The position numbers and the translations under genes are program-made. From NCBI GenBank assembly GCA_035582835.1, contig JAYKAV010002297.1:268664-332663 (forward strand): a stretch of 64,000 nt of DNA. Reading direction: 5' to 3'. The notes under the pieces are model-generated. The model did not search any database, was not told the origin of the DNA, and was given only the letters and a program-made list of their open reading frames with translations. This DNA is from Phoebastria nigripes (taxonomy: Eukaryota; Chordata; Aves; Procellariiformes; Diomedeidae). This document shows, piece by piece, positions 35,601-46,052 of this stretch (the stretch's first letter is position 1; every line of letters begins with the position of its first letter).

Positions 35601-38600
35601 AATTCAGCCCACCAGGCGCCCTGCAAATCTTCATATCAACACAAGGTGGGGGGCAGAGCAGAGGCATGAAGGCAAAAGCGGGCACAGTGGCACAGGATTG
35701 CTTTTCTCAAGGGCAGAGCCACCTTTTGCCAGCTCAGAATGCTTGTGCAACTACAAAGCTGTATTCCCTGTGACAACAGATTCTTAAACATACAGCTGCC
35801 ATAGAATTTGAAACATGTATGTGCACACTAAATAATGAGACAAAGAAGAAAAACAGCGTTTTTAAAGAGATCTAGATTGAATATCATGAAGAACTGTATG
35901 AACAAAGATGTTCCAGAAGATTTCACACCATCAGTGATACATAAAATAATGATTTTTGAGTACCCTTAAAACAATTATAATTTCTCATTTAAAAAAAAAA
36001 AAAAAAAATAAATTTGAAAATGGAGAACAGAGATACTGCCTACACTAAAAAAAAAAAACAACAACAACAAAAAAAACCCAACCAACCCCCTCGCCCCCCA
36101 CAAAAAAAACCAAAAAACCCACCAAAAAAAACCCAAAAAAACAATCAAAACCCAAGATTTGTGGCTAGACACATATAGCAGCACTTTACACTATAACTCA
36201 GGCCTATTATTTGGTTAGTAAGCAGAGCAGTTAATGTTTCTTCATTATCATTTACTTATGCTAAGACTAAGTTTACTGCTAAGCAATACACTGCATTTCT
36301 GGAGGTCACAGATTGCACTCCTGTGTTTCTGAAAAGATCCACCACTGCCATGACAACTGTTGCAAGACACAAAGGAGTATTAACAAATGAAAGTTCAAGC
36401 AACAAATAGAAGAACGTCATGAAAGCTATGTGAACTAACGAACTAGACTGTGACACAAGAACACAAACTTCAACACACAAGTATGACAAAGCATACAAAA
36501 TCATCCACCACAAGTTATAAATAATTTTTCTGAGGCACTATCACTCCATGTAACATATTTCTAGCTAATCAAAATCCTGGACAGATTGTTCAATTTTTCC
36601 AGGTACTTTTTTCACCTTTTGGTGAATCTACAACCTAACTACTTACCCTAAAGGCAGGATTTGCTCCATGTTCCAGTAAACACTTGACAGCTCCTGTACA
36701 TAGGTTAAATGCAGCAATATGCAAAGCTGTTCCAAAATCAAAATCACTACAGGTGGCATCCACATCTGCAATTAAACATCACATGTGAGGTACGTAAGTC
36801 TGTTACGTGAACATTTCACCCTACAGACTCCTTGAGAGGACATTCATTTTCACAGTTTATGTTAACATTTATACAGACACCCCATTATTTATGTACTAAA
36901 TGCATGAGAAGTAATTCTACAGAGAATATCAACCTTATCTGCATCTGTTTATTCATACCACGAACCAACCTGGAAGATGAGCATTTACTTCCATTCATTT
37001 TATAATACTGATGACTTAACTGCAAAATTGTTGCTATTCAGGATGTCCAATCTACTGTGCTAAGATTAACAAGTTAGTAACTTTAGGTTTGTGTGTAAAT
37101 TAATGTTTCAGAAATATTTATATTTTATTGCTTCTAGGTATCAAATGTTAAAAGGAGATGCATCTTCAACTAGTTGTTTTCCTTTGTGAACAGGTAGTGG
37201 GGCAAGGGAAAACTGATTATACCTCTGCTTTACCTTGATTTAATTACTAATGGCCAAGAATGAAGTAAGAGCTAGTGATTTTTATAATTTGTTTTCAAAG
37301 AATTGCACTCTGAAAGGTCTTGCACTGATAGTTTGGAAAATGGAGCACTGCATTTGACTAAAAGAGATTTTGCATAATATGTATTTCCGTCAATTGTTCC
37401 CAATATATCTTTCAATCTGCTATGAAGTTATTACTGTTCTAGAAGATTGGAGTTTTAATGTCTATTTAGTCTTTGGCTCCTCTCGTAAACTATACAAAAG
37501 AGATGTCAGTTTGAGTCAATTATGTATATGACTGTTAATTAAAAATGCCAGCTGATTTAATACACAAACCAAAAGCCAACAAGTATTAGCAATAATGTTC
37601 CAGTTTGAAATACTGGTGAGGAACATAAAACTTTCTACCTCAAGGCTGTACAGTCTCCTAGTATTTTCCAGTATCAGTCTCTGTCCCAAAAACCACTAGC
37701 CCTTCTCACAATGTGATAAACAAAGTATGTCCCAGCTGTGTCAACATCCTTATGTAGTTACACTAAATTAATATTTTGGGGGCAAATAAAACATCAACAT
37801 ATATAGAAGATATATAAATACGTATGTCTGTATAGATATGTCAACTTTATACATACTAATAAAGATTGACTGAATTTTAGAAAGATCAAAGATAACAAAT
37901 TTGGGATCAAATTTTAACAGTTTTACAATTGCACTGATATGAATACAAACTTAGCTATTTTAAATTTAATTGGCACAGGCATGAAAAAAGACTGCATTCA
38001 CATGACACAATCATAATGACAGCTACGTATGCAGATGTACCTTTTATATCAAATGTCAAAAGACCGTTACCAGTTTAAAACTGAGTAGAAGCTATGTAGT
38101 TGTATACAACCATTGAAACTTCCGTGTTTAATAAGGCTATCAAGTAAGTATTTTCTGCACACACAGGAACCAATTTGCAGAAATACTGATCAGTAACGTC
38201 AGCTACTGAGTCAGCAACAGTTGCATGTACTATTTTAAAAAGTAATTGACATATAGTTTGGTTTTGGTTTGTTTTTTTTAATTAGACTAGTGTGACTTCC
38301 TCAGACTTGCAAGCTTCATGCTTGGAGTTTTTAAACACTGTTTTCTTACAGCTTTGTTCTAGGTCTAAGTTGGCATAGTACAGATGACAAAAAGAAACAC
38401 ATATACATCAAATGTTACCCAGTAACTACCTCCAAACTATCTAGGGGAAATTAATATGCAGCAATGGTCTGTCATGAGCAACCCATGCAGGTTACAGTCA
38501 TTATCTAATGGCACCACACAACATTTCTAATTCTTAAGCCTTTATCAATTTTTATATTTAAAACCTCCAAAAATCTAAGATCAAACTAGCTCTCTGTTCT

Positions 38601-41600
38601 AACAATTGAGGAGTAGATCTCTATAAAAATTTAACTGCAGAGCGTCATAAAGGAAATAGTTTAGCAGTAATCAAAAGGAAACATCTGTGGTACTGGCTGT
38701 TTCACAACGGGTGTCTCAGAGTCAGTATACCACTGTCTTGAAAAGTTATTTATACATTAACAATCATTTTTTCTCCAGTTCAGTATGGATCCATCCAAGG
38801 CGTATTTGCCTTCTATGTACGTCCTCCCTTCTCTGCAAACTGCCTGATGAAGGATGGAGCTAAGATTATTCTTTCTATTAATTCAGACCATCCATTGTTT
38901 TCATGTCACAGGGCAAATCATTTTATACGTTTTCTGAGATAAAAAAAATCATCTGCTTATGCAAGAGTTGCCAACTGCCAAGGCATTTAACCGAAGTGGT
39001 TTCCTTGGAAATCTGAGCAAATTCCCACCCTTTCTGTAGGCACTGCACAGGAGGAGATGAGAACACCAAATGCAAATGAGGTCTGAAAGAAGACCTAATC
39101 TGCTGATGCAAATTATGGAGACCTGACTATTGAAATGTGATGTAGACTTAACTACTGTGGAGTCTTACTTCGTCTTTTGTTACCAACCGACACTTGTTAC
39201 CTCTTAAGCATGTCATACCAATAACAGCGCTGTTTAACAATTACCTCCATGATGATTCAAGACGTGGTAGGCAAGCCTTGTGTACTCCAAAAACCTATCA
39301 GCTTTTCAGAATTTTGAGACAGAGTCTTTAGCTACAACTAGCTAAAAAAGGGCATTAATAATTTTGCAAAATGGCACAATCAGAAGGATATTCAGTAGAA
39401 CAAATTAACATCTGTACAATTTTAGTATTAAAATTGCTTACTGGTTTTGTTATCTTCACCAAATTAGGAACAAATGGTTCTAGTTCAGAACCATTTCTGT
39501 ATTTCCATTTGCATTAGTATAAATAGGGCTTCAATTACCAATCCTTCATATTATCATTCCAAAAGGTATTATCTATTTACGCCAAACAATAAAGTCAAAC
39601 TGTTCCTTACACATGACCTTCTAGATAGCTGAGAAGTGGGAAAAATGAGCATGTCAAAGTTGCTTCAGTCTCTAGTTTGCCACATGCCATTGCCAAATCC
39701 CTACTTCTCCTTTACCCTTCTCCCAGCATTTCAAACATACTTCTCAATGTTTAAGGAATCTTAAAAACCCTAAGAATTTACCATAGTTACATCTTTGGTT
39801 TTCTGCATATATTCTCTCAGTCCTCAACAACTTAGAATTAACCTGTTTGCTTTCCGTTCCATTAGATACTTCTCTACCATCTTGTACAAAGCTCAAGTTT
39901 AAAAACCAGCAATGGACTCAATGCATTAAACCACAAAAAAATAGGTTAAGAGAAAAATGAACCAATGAGGCTGACTAAAAGAATAAGAAATTAGAAATTA
40001 TTTATGTATAATGGATAAACAAACCCCACACTTAAAGACCACTACACACCAGCTTAGGGTCAACAGAGTAACAAAATACAGACAACTACATGAAACAAAA
40101 GTACTAATGCCTACCTTTTGGCTTTGCATTTTTCAAAATAACACTAATAAGTTCTGGAACATCAAAGTAAGCAGCATAATGCAAGGCATTCATATTTGTC
40201 CAGCGGCTGCGTAAACTGCTATCAGCACCCAAATCAATAAGCTGCGTTGCAAATTTTACAGCGGTTTCAACATCACCTACAAGGTAAATTTTGTAAAATA
40301 TGCATTAGAGATTTATTTGACCTCAGAAAACATGCACACGCTTATGTGTAACACATAATATATGTTAAATCCTTAAAGCTCACAGCAGAACAATTACTAT
40401 GCCTTTCTTTTTAGGGTTAGGATGCAGAAATCTTTGCCTTTTATCATAAAGGCCTGAAATCTCTACTATAGTATATAATAACACTACCTGTTTATCTCTA
40501 ATGTAAATAATGTGTCACCCATCAAAACCAGGGATTTTAGTACCTGATAGAAGGAAAAAAATTACATGCCACAATGCTGAAGTTTATGTTAAAAGATCTG
40601 CCAACATCAGAAAAGCTAACCTATGCCAGACCTCACTCAGAAACTTAGTTCAAACTCAGAGAACTGGGTTCAGGTCAACAAAAAAGTAGCACAACATAGA
40701 AAAGCTAATAGGGGTGTTCAAACAGAGTTAAACATGCTCTTATTTCCAGTGCTTATGATCATAATAATGCAAACAAAGATGATTGTTTTCTTCTGACATG
40801 ATCAGAGTGAAAGAAAAAAAAAGAACAGCCAGTCACCTAAATGTCCTAGTTTCACTGATGTAAGAGAACTGCCAATAGCTTAGTTCACAGTTTGTACCTC
40901 AGTCTGAAACAGCCTTTGCTACATTAAATATATGTTTAAGCTGGTACTATTGTTTGCAATACCTATACCACTAACTCAACTTACTCTCAACTGCCACAGC
41001 CATAACTGCACTACAGTTCTGTATCTTCCTTTCTGATGGCCACTGGAAAAGCCAAAACCAAGCCCCCCAAAAAAATAATCTACTGCAAGGAAAAATTCTG
41101 TAATAGTCGGTGGGATTAGACTTCGTGAATTAATTAGGTTTTTACATCTATAATGACGTTTCTTTACTCACCAATACCATGAGCCCCTGATTTGCAAGTG
41201 TAATGCAAGAGAGTCATATCAGTTAGTCCATCTCTGTCATTCACATTGCAACCCCTTTTAATGATCTGAAAGACAAGTGGAAAACAAGCACATTTTAGCT
41301 CTGGCATATCTCTGACATCAGTACTATTTAGTAAGTTATTTCAGATATATTGACTCCTGGATTCATTTCAATGACTAATAACAAAGAAGCCTGCCAGAAT
41401 AGACTGTAACTGCAGAACTGAGCAACATGCACAAATGTAATAAATAGTATTATAGGAATATCATTAACCTTCATGTTTACAGATTTTAAAGCTTCTTTAT
41501 ATTATTACTTCTAACATACATTTCACATGCTGAAAAGTTAACTGCTTAACTGAACAATGGGAAAATGACATCATTTATGAAGTCTCTCCCCTTGTTCTTT

Positions 41601-44600
41601 GATCTCTCAACAATCCCCCTTTCCCCCCCAAACAAAAGTCCCCAGTTATACTTCGGTAGGAAGAATCTTTACTTTACTTCCCCACCTGCCTAGAAAAGCC
41701 CGTAATCCAGAAGAAGAAAAATAAGAAAGTAGGATGGAATTACTAGAAACAAGGTGTCTTCTGAAAGCAGCCTATTGCAGGTTGCAAAGAGATTTCAGTT
41801 CCTAACTCATTTTTTGCCTTGGAAACATTGCCCTTAAGGTCAGGCTTCACTGTAACTTTATATATTGGAGTTTGTGATCACTGCTAAGTAGAAAACTGAA
41901 ACACCAAGGTGAAGGGTCTCTAAACAACTGCTTTGAGAAGAAACATTGTTTCTACCATCTATCCAAATGTACTGAATTTTTACCCATCATCTTTCCCTTT
42001 CCAAATGAAAGCTGACAACATGTGGAATACAAGGCACTGATCAGTAACTACTTGTTAAAAGGCAAAAACTGTATCTGCGTTTATGATTAGTTCTACTTCT
42101 GAATGAACTGGTTTTATTCACTGTCAACATAGTATTTCCTTAACACTGAAAGCATTCAAGGATCTTCATTTATACCTCACCTCATTCCCAATAATATCAA
42201 TATTCTGCTGGACCTGTGGAACCCACTGCCTTAAGATAGCAAACAATTCAGAAACTGATGTTTTGGGATTGAAAAGTATTTCTTGGCATGCCGCATCATT
42301 GGGATCGAAGAAGGAAAACTCTGTTAAAAAAAAGGAATCATTAGGTACAATTGTAAGTTTTAACATGCATCTAGTTTTTCAAACTCAGAGGCAAAGAATA
42401 GCAGAGAGAGTCACTTCACTACTAATCACACTGGAAAATCAGAATGTTGAATTAATTTAGAAATTTTTCTTTAACATCTTGTCTATTTTTCCTTTAATAC
42501 TAAGGTCTTGCTTATACTTCTGAAAAAGTTTTGAATCAGCAACCAATACAATGGTACTGCAAGACTGATTTTAAGTTTAGGCAAGGACTAACAGAAATGT
42601 GCAGTGATTATGCTAATAAGGGTTTACTCTTGCTTCGAGCTAGCCAAAGACTGCTGATTCTAAGCTGTTCCCAAGCACAGACAAGCCTCTTGATCTCTCA
42701 GTGATTAAACGTGTACATGATTTCTCCATATGCTACAAAACATGTCTTTTCCTTCTTCTTCCACCACAATTTACGTAAAACATACCAAAATATAAACACA
42801 TGCACAAATCAGGAAGGCATTCTATGTCCTCCATTATTTTCAGATATTTCTTGAATGTGTCAATCCCAGCTGGTGGCAGCTGCAGGTAACAAACACCTTT
42901 AAAAATTAAGCCACCAAACCAAGATCAGAAAAAAGATTTATTTTTAAGATTTTAAGCTTCATGTTGCTTCAGGCAACCCAAAGTATAGGTATAAAAACCA
43001 CCTTATTATTAAAGTATGATATTTCATGTTACTTACAGGTGTATGCATGTGCATGTATATACACATACTGTATTTTAAATTTGTGGAATTTCTTCCAACT
43101 CTGGAAAATTATATGAAAGAATCTGGATAGCAGTGGCTATTAGGAGAGGGAATGGAAGCAGAACCTACTGTCATCAGCAAATGACTGAATCATGGAAAAC
43201 ACTGAACTTTTACCCCCGCTGCAGCTATCAGGGAGTTGCCTTTTAAAAAGGTTTCAAATAAATGTACAATGTCAGCTTGCATCAGTTGCAGATACAAGGC
43301 TCTTAGAACGGACATACAGGTTAAGTAAAAGAGAGCATCAGCCATCTGAGTGTATGACATGGTATAAACTACCTCTGGATGAATCATCATAACCTTTCCT
43401 CAAAAAGAGCATACCACGCTTCTAGATTGGATTAACAGATGAAAGCACATATGGAGCTCGCTTCCTGGCTATCTAGAGTTCCTCTAACTGCATTGCCTTG
43501 ATTCAACAAGAATGAAAAAGGAAGACAACTTCACTAATATTTAGCATGAATTTTTATTTGCACCTAGCATATAAAAAAAAGCAAACCCCTTAGCTCCCAG
43601 CACTACACAAAGTATGCTTCTTACCTACATCCCATGCATTGACACAGATCTACTGATTTATCTACTAATATTTAACTACCGCATAAGCCACAGTTGACCT
43701 ATTGCTGAAAGCTATGAAGTAAAGAGAAAACTAGCCAACAAGATTAATGATCTTACACAACATGCGTGATTCTTACTCTACCCAGAAGATTTCTAGCTAT
43801 GAACCTGAACCAAATTACATATCAGAAATCAAGTCTAACAGACTGTTACAATCAGCATGCTAGGATAAAAACCTGAGAATATATTAAGTATTGATAACAA
43901 CCATCATAAGTGCTTAACACGTGTAGTGTTTGCAAACCAAAGAAATATTAAAGAACATCTGTTAAAACAAGAAGTTCCATGAAAGGATGACAATGGCATC
44001 TAGATACTTTAAAACATTACTTTCTCCACCTCTATCTTTCCCATGCATTGATTACAGTGCTCAACTGTATTAAGGAAAAATAAATGCACTTAATGTAACG
44101 ACCAAGAATCTTTGTTGTGGTTTAACCTTCTTTACCCAGATTCAGTAATATTACTGTTACACAGGTGACAGCGACCTCCTATAAAAGGAATTTTTTTTTA
44201 TTCAATGAGTAAGCATAGACAGAGTAGGACAGATAGTAGTGATATTGTAGTGTTATTAGAAGATATCACAACACAACAATGTTTAAAGAAGGATGAATGG
44301 AAAATTTTTCTAAGGGATAAGAAAGCAGAACGGAATAAATCACGGCAGTACTTAAGAGTAGAATAGGATGGACAAGTTATGAGAACAGGGCTAAACCATG
44401 TAAAGACACATGTTCATGTACTAAAATATATTGTATAGAACTGTTAAGTTTCCAACCTCTGCTAACTCATCAAATGGGTCTCAAGAATGCTGAGTCTGTC
44501 AAAGACAGAACATTACATGTATGTATTTTTCCTGAATACAGTTGATTGCTGTAATCAATGCATGGGAAAAACAGAGGTGGAGGCAGTAATTTTTAAGGTA

Positions 44601-45397
44601 TATAGATGCTACTAACATCTTCTGCAATATTCAAAGGCATTATAATTGTAGCTATCTATGAAGATCCTTACCTACAGTGACATTTTAATATATTATATAT
44701 CCTGTTTAAAATATTACTATAATTTATACGCGTGAAGACAATTCAACATTATTTTGAAAGCTGATCACCAATACTTGCTGTAATTTTCTAACACTCATTT
44801 CACAGTCCTTACCACCACAAACATCTACACTTCCAACAGAAATATCCCCCTATAGCCTATTGTTTACATACTGAAAGTACGAGAAAAAGTGTAACTCTAG
44901 AGGTTTTAAATATGATGTAGATGCTTAACTACACTTAATTACTGCAATTTCACATTTTAACACAATATCCAGTTCTACACTGTGATGTAAAAAACCTAAA
45001 AACATCTGACCACACACACACACAGAAGAAACAGTAAGAAGGAAAAGATACTATAATTTAAAATGTATGCAGTAAGAAAAACAGAAAAAACATGGGTCTT
45101 CATCTTTCATTTCCTTTAAAAAATAATAAAGAATTCATTTAACAAGCAGTAAACTTTTTTCTGAGAAGAAGGAATAAATTAAGAGTTGATAGCTTTTCTT
45201 AAAATTTATTATTCAATTTTATTCTCTGCTGATCACAAATTCATTTTCTGTTAAAAGTACATACCACAGTCCGAAGGCATTGGTGCTGCAGCAACAGAAA
45301 AAGTAACAGATGTTTCAGAGTTTGGGAATAAGAACCGTTCTCTTTCAACAAGGGAATCTCCTTCTAATGAAGGTTCTGGGAGATCCTCTATGGTCAT
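17316..45397 (-). CDS. CLIP4: CLIP4, CAP-Gly domain-containing linker protein 4 (complete CDS, 15 coding exons)
   Basis: Fifteen segments on the - strand join with every phase matched to 2106 nt, i.e. 701 residues plus stop; human CLIP4 is about 705. The order is: N-terminal region starting [10 protein letters not shown]; ankyrin repeats over exons at 41.2, 40.2, 36.7 and 34.3 kb; CAP-Gly 1 (34.3-29.9 kb); a Ser/Lys-rich linker; CAP-Gly 2 (22.2-19.9 kb); a Ser-rich linker; and CAP-Gly 3 in the last exon. The CAP-Gly signatures are GKNNG in the first and GKNDG in the second and third, the groove that binds the EEY/F tails of tubulin and EB proteins. Family knowledge suggests a cytoplasmic microtubule plus-end role. 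The start codon is the only upstream ATG in frame after the exon's acceptor and has A at -3. The gene runs antiparallel to ALK and PCARE. Confidence 0.96.
18223..18295 (-). CDS. CLIP4: CLIP4 exon 14: linker before CAP-Gly 3
   Basis: The - strand acceptor is CCTTTCCACTTAG and the donor GTTAG|GTGAGT. It encodes [24 protein letters not shown] plus two bases of Arg, close to the human [20 protein letters not shown] stretch. 73 nt, phase 1 in, phase 2 out. Confidence 0.93.
18965..19029 (-). CDS. CLIP4: CLIP4 exon 13: short linker exon
   Basis: The - strand acceptor is TATTGCTTTTCAG and the donor CCAG|GTAGGA. It encodes [21 protein letters not shown], which aligns with the human VTDSLDTLSEISSNKQNHSYP segment. 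65 nt, phase 2 in, phase 1 out; it is the only reading that links exons 12 and 14. Too short to stand out as an open frame. Confidence 0.88.
19823..19946 (-). CDS. CLIP4: CLIP4 exon 12: CAP-Gly 2, second half
   Basis: The - strand acceptor is TTTTGAAATGTAG and the donor CAGAG|GTAAGC. It encodes [20 protein letters not shown] then [21 protein letters not shown] and two bases of Arg. The GKNDG ligand-binding motif is intact. 124 nt, phase 1 in, phase 2 out. Confidence 0.95.
22141..22275 (-). CDS. CLIP4: CLIP4 exon 11: CAP-Gly 2, first half
   Basis: The - strand acceptor is TTCTGTTGAACAG and the donor CCAG|GTATTT. It encodes [20 protein letters not shown] then [25 protein letters not shown]. 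135 nt, phase 1 at both ends; the CAP-Gly domain is split just before the conserved aromatic W. Confidence 0.95.
22708..22848 (-). CDS. CLIP4: CLIP4 exon 10: Ser-rich linker
   Basis: The - strand acceptor is TTTGTGTCTTTAG and the donor GCTG|GTATGG. It encodes [20 protein letters not shown] then [20 protein letters not shown] and ASSKISA, matching the human SSCSSTSSLE...KK...SSNKK linker in pattern. 141 nt, phase 1 at both ends. Confidence 0.93.
23051..23110 (-). CDS. CLIP4: Candidate additional CLIP4 linker exon (60 nt, alternative)
   Basis: Between the exons at 27.1 and 22.8 kb, the - strand has an AG acceptor (CAATGGAG|TAACAAAG), 60 open nt and a clean donor CCCAAG|GTAGGG. Phase is 1 at both ends, exactly fitting its neighbours. 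It would add [20 protein letters not shown], Ser/Thr/Lys-rich like the surrounding linker. The polypyrimidine tract is poor and I do not recall this segment in the human reference protein. It may be an alternative exon or a coincidence; it is not counted in the 701-residue total. Confidence 0.4.
23480..23605 (+). repeat. MIR-like ancient SINE relic
   Basis: The + strand reads GCCTCAGTTTCTCAATGTGA, then an AT-rich segment, GAGAGGCTTAATTCATTAG and GCAAAGCAC. This follows in order the 3' half of the amniote MIR family (GCCTCAGTTTCCTCATCTGTAAA ... GGCTTAATTAATG ... GTAAAGCGC). Strongly diverged, as expected for an old amniote element. Recognised by eye only. Confidence 0.5.
24160..24960 (+). repeat. 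Possible ancient LINE/CR1-type relic, interrupted by low-complexity DNA
   Basis: A series of words (CCAAAACTAGAAGCAGTGTTTT, GCTGAGGCCTTACCTGTGCC, CATCATCTGCATATTTCATG, CTCTCTATCCCCAGAGTC) follows the order of an interspersed repeat I recall from amniote genomes (CCAGAACTGGACACAGTA, CTGAGGCCTCACCAGTGC, TCATCTGCAAATTTGATGA, CCCTCTATCC). The family name is uncertain. Simple G/T and A/C tracts sit inside it at about 24563-24594 and 24664-24752. Confidence 0.35.
24536..24752. repeat. G/T tract followed by A/C tract (low complexity)
   Basis: A C-run, then a G/T-rich stretch (about 24563-24594; runs of G4, G6, G4 separated by T runs), then about 70 bp later an A/C-rich stretch (about 24664-24752; AAACAAACAAAC type). 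The two are roughly complementary in composition, so they could pair imperfectly. Open frames across them are compositional artefacts. Confidence 0.8.
25552..26076 (+). repeat. ERV long terminal repeat
   Basis: It begins TGTCCTGG and ends ACCACAACA (TG...CA termini). Promoter-like elements lie in U3: CCAAT within TGGCCAATGG near 25751, a CRE-like TGACATCA at 25777-25784 and a TATA box (ATATATAAATA) around 25790-25800. An ATTATT run and an ATTAAA-type poly(A) signal (near 25942) follow, consistent with R/U5. The estimated length of 525 bp depends on the chosen 3' end. Confidence 0.65.
26085..26102 (+). other. Retroviral primer-binding site (tRNA-Lys type)
   Basis: TGGCTCCCAATGTGGGGC closely resembles the lysine-tRNA primer-binding site of class II/betaretrovirus-like elements (TGGCGCCCAACGTGGGGC), with two C-to-T changes at CpG positions as expected from methylation decay. 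Its place just after the LTR supports the LTR boundary. Confidence 0.65.
26197..26649 (+). other. Hydrophobic open frame in ERV leader (function unknown)
   Basis: About 150 codons are open after the primer-binding site, where gag would normally begin. The predicted product is strongly hydrophobic with three or four possible membrane segments (for example [15 protein letters not shown]). I recognise no gag, protease or envelope domain. N bases interrupt the middle. It may be non-coding leader that is open by T-rich composition. Confidence 0.25.
27103..27186 (-). CDS. CLIP4: CLIP4 exon 9: linker
   Basis: The - strand acceptor is CTTTTTATAG and the donor GATG|GTAACT. It encodes [20 protein letters not shown] then GKTVPAKD, aligning with the human segment containing KKDSASES. 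84 nt, phase 1 at both ends, so it could be skipped without changing frame. Confidence 0.88.
29025..29262 (-). repeat. MIR-like ancient SINE relic
   Basis: The + strand words GATTAAGTAATTTGAATAAA, CCAGAGCCAGGGACTGAGCC and AACTCCAATCAGTAGACCG follow the reverse complement of the MIR core in order (GGTTAAGTGACTTGCCCAAG ... GCAGAGCTGGGATTCGAACC ... GACTCCAAAGCCC). The element is therefore on the - strand. Diverged and approximate in its boundaries. Confidence 0.5.
29818..29958 (-). CDS. CLIP4: CLIP4 exon 8: end of CAP-Gly 1 and basic/Ser linker
   Basis: The - strand acceptor is TTTTCTCTCCAG and the donor TCTG|GTGAGT. It encodes [20 protein letters not shown] then [20 protein letters not shown] and VTSKVNS. 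141 nt, phase 1 at both ends. The linker is Ser/Lys/Arg-rich, like the microtubule-affinity linkers of other CLIPs. Confidence 0.93.
30687..30822 (-). CDS. CLIP4: CLIP4 exon 7: CAP-Gly 1 core
   Basis: The - strand acceptor is GCTTTAG and the donor CGCG|GTATAA. It encodes [20 protein letters not shown] then [20 protein letters not shown] and CAPKR. The GKNNG motif, the Trp and the YFKC segment of the CAP-Gly fold are present. Arg follows APK where I remember Tyr in human. 136 nt, phase 0 in, phase 1 out. Confidence 0.95.
34132..34368 (-). CDS. CLIP4: CLIP4 exon 6: end of ankyrin region and start of CAP-Gly 1
   Basis: The - strand acceptor is ATGTTTCTACAG and the donor AGAAG|GTATGA. It encodes [20 protein letters not shown], an Ala/Lys-rich helix, then [15 protein letters not shown], the first strand of CAP-Gly 1. 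237 nt, phase 0 at both ends, so exactly 79 codons. Confidence 0.95.
35990..36152. repeat. Poly(A) and A/C low-complexity tracts
   Basis: A run of about 18 A (35992-36009) is followed at 36047-36151 by an A/C tract with (ACA)n and several C3-C6 runs. On the - strand this is G/T-rich with repeated GGG blocks. It lies in the CLIP4 intron between the exons at 36.7 and 34.3 kb. The 69-codon - strand frame over it is an artefact of composition. Confidence 0.85.
36647..36765 (-). CDS. CLIP4: CLIP4 exon 5: ankyrin repeat
   Basis: The - strand acceptor is TTTAATTGCAG and the donor AGG|GTAAGT. It encodes [20 protein letters not shown] then [20 protein letters not shown], a canonical ankyrin repeat (GTALHIAA...LLEHGANP). 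119 nt, leaving phase 0. Confidence 0.95.
40115..40276 (-). CDS. CLIP4: CLIP4 exon 4: ankyrin repeats
   Basis: The - strand acceptor is TTACCTTGTAG and the donor AAAAG|GTAGGC. It encodes [20 protein letters not shown] then [20 protein letters not shown] and on to ILKNAKPK, with the ankyrin signature [11 protein letters not shown]. 162 nt, phase 1 in and out. Confidence 0.95.
41172..41265 (-). CDS. CLIP4: CLIP4 exon 3: first ankyrin repeat region
   Basis: The - strand acceptor is TTGTCTTTCAG and the donor ATTG|GTGAGT. It encodes [20 protein letters not shown] then [11 protein letters not shown], containing the ankyrin-type [15 protein letters not shown] pattern. 94 nt, phase 0 in, phase 1 out. 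Confidence 0.95.
42181..42320 (-). CDS. CLIP4: CLIP4 exon 2 of coding set
   Basis: The - strand acceptor is TTTTTTTAACAG and the donor GAG|GTGAGG. It encodes [20 protein letters not shown] then [26 protein letters not shown], nearly identical to human. 140 nt; enters with 2 nt of a split Glu codon and leaves in phase 0. Confidence 0.95.
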
Positions 45398-45411
45398 CTT
45401 CCAGAAAGCCA
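45265..45411 (-). CDS. CLIP4: CLIP4 first coding exon (contains start codon)
   Basis: On the - strand the acceptor is TTTTTTCCTCCTAAAG. Fourteen untranslated nt are followed by ATG at 45397-45395, then [20 protein letters not shown] and onward to AAAPMPSDC. The donor is GTG|GTATGT. Coding part 133 nt, ending in phase 1. The N-terminal hexapeptide is the same as in human CLIP4; the following 30 residues diverge. Confidence 0.93.
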
Positions 45412-45990
45412 CTTTAGGAGGAAAAAAATGAATAATTAGAAATATTTTGGATTAGTTCTATCACAGTAAGATATAATGTGCAATGAGACTAAAATCTTTC
45501 CTTTTTGCAAACATAAACTATTACTACCATTACATTCTTACAAACTAATAAAGTTAATTAGTAAAAGCTAGTAGAGTATGGTGTCAAGGATAGCCAACTT
45601 CTAGTTTTGACTTCATCACTAAACTTGCATGTCATTAATGGAAAACATGGTATTTCTCCCCAGTTTTCCACTTGAGCAGTAATGAAAATAATAATGCTAT
45701 AATTAGCAACCACACGGTGACGATGAATGGATTAGCGTGTTTTACAGCTTTATGAAAATGTGAAGCATCAAGTACCTGTCCTCATACTCTGCATGCATAT
45801 TCCTTTCCTTCACCGTGAGCAAGAACATGCTACCGGCTACCACCTTCTCCTCTTAAAATTCTCAGCACTTTAATCTTCCCATGCAAAGCTGCAGAAAATT
45901 CATCACTGAGTGATTCACTCCTGGACTCATGATTCCATATCAGCTCCTTTCCCAGGTTCTCCCCTCTATGTTTTAAAATAGCATACCTAC

Positions 45991-46052
45991 CACAGTGTTG
46001 TAACCTCTGCCCTGGTGTTGTTTCCAGTCAACTTTTCAGGCCTTAGAGCAAC
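45991..46052 (-). other. CLIP4: Probable untranslated 5' exon of CLIP4
   Basis: The - strand has a strong acceptor (TCTTCTCTCTCCTAG) at the high end and a strong donor (CACTGTG|GTAGGTATGC) at the low end, bounding 62 nt with no ATG. It lies 580 bp upstream of the exon carrying the CLIP4 start codon. Splice signals on the coding strand and the absence of ATG suggest a 5' UTR exon. No transcript evidence is available here. Confidence 0.45.

Larger units (their letters stand above)
17638..45264 (-). other. CLIP4: CLIP4 introns
   Basis: Fourteen introns, the largest 2.8-4.2 kb, AT-rich, all GT-AG. Long gaps (20.0-22.1, 23.7-24.1, 27.2-29.0, 31.0-34.1, 34.4-36.6, 36.8-40.1, 42.4-45.2 kb) hold no recognisable gene or RNA. 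Listed separately are an ERV fragment, two MIR-like relics, an older interspersed relic and A/C tracts. Isolated N positions occur at 19180, 23311, 23484 and 35061 and in the ERV. Confidence 0.7.
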
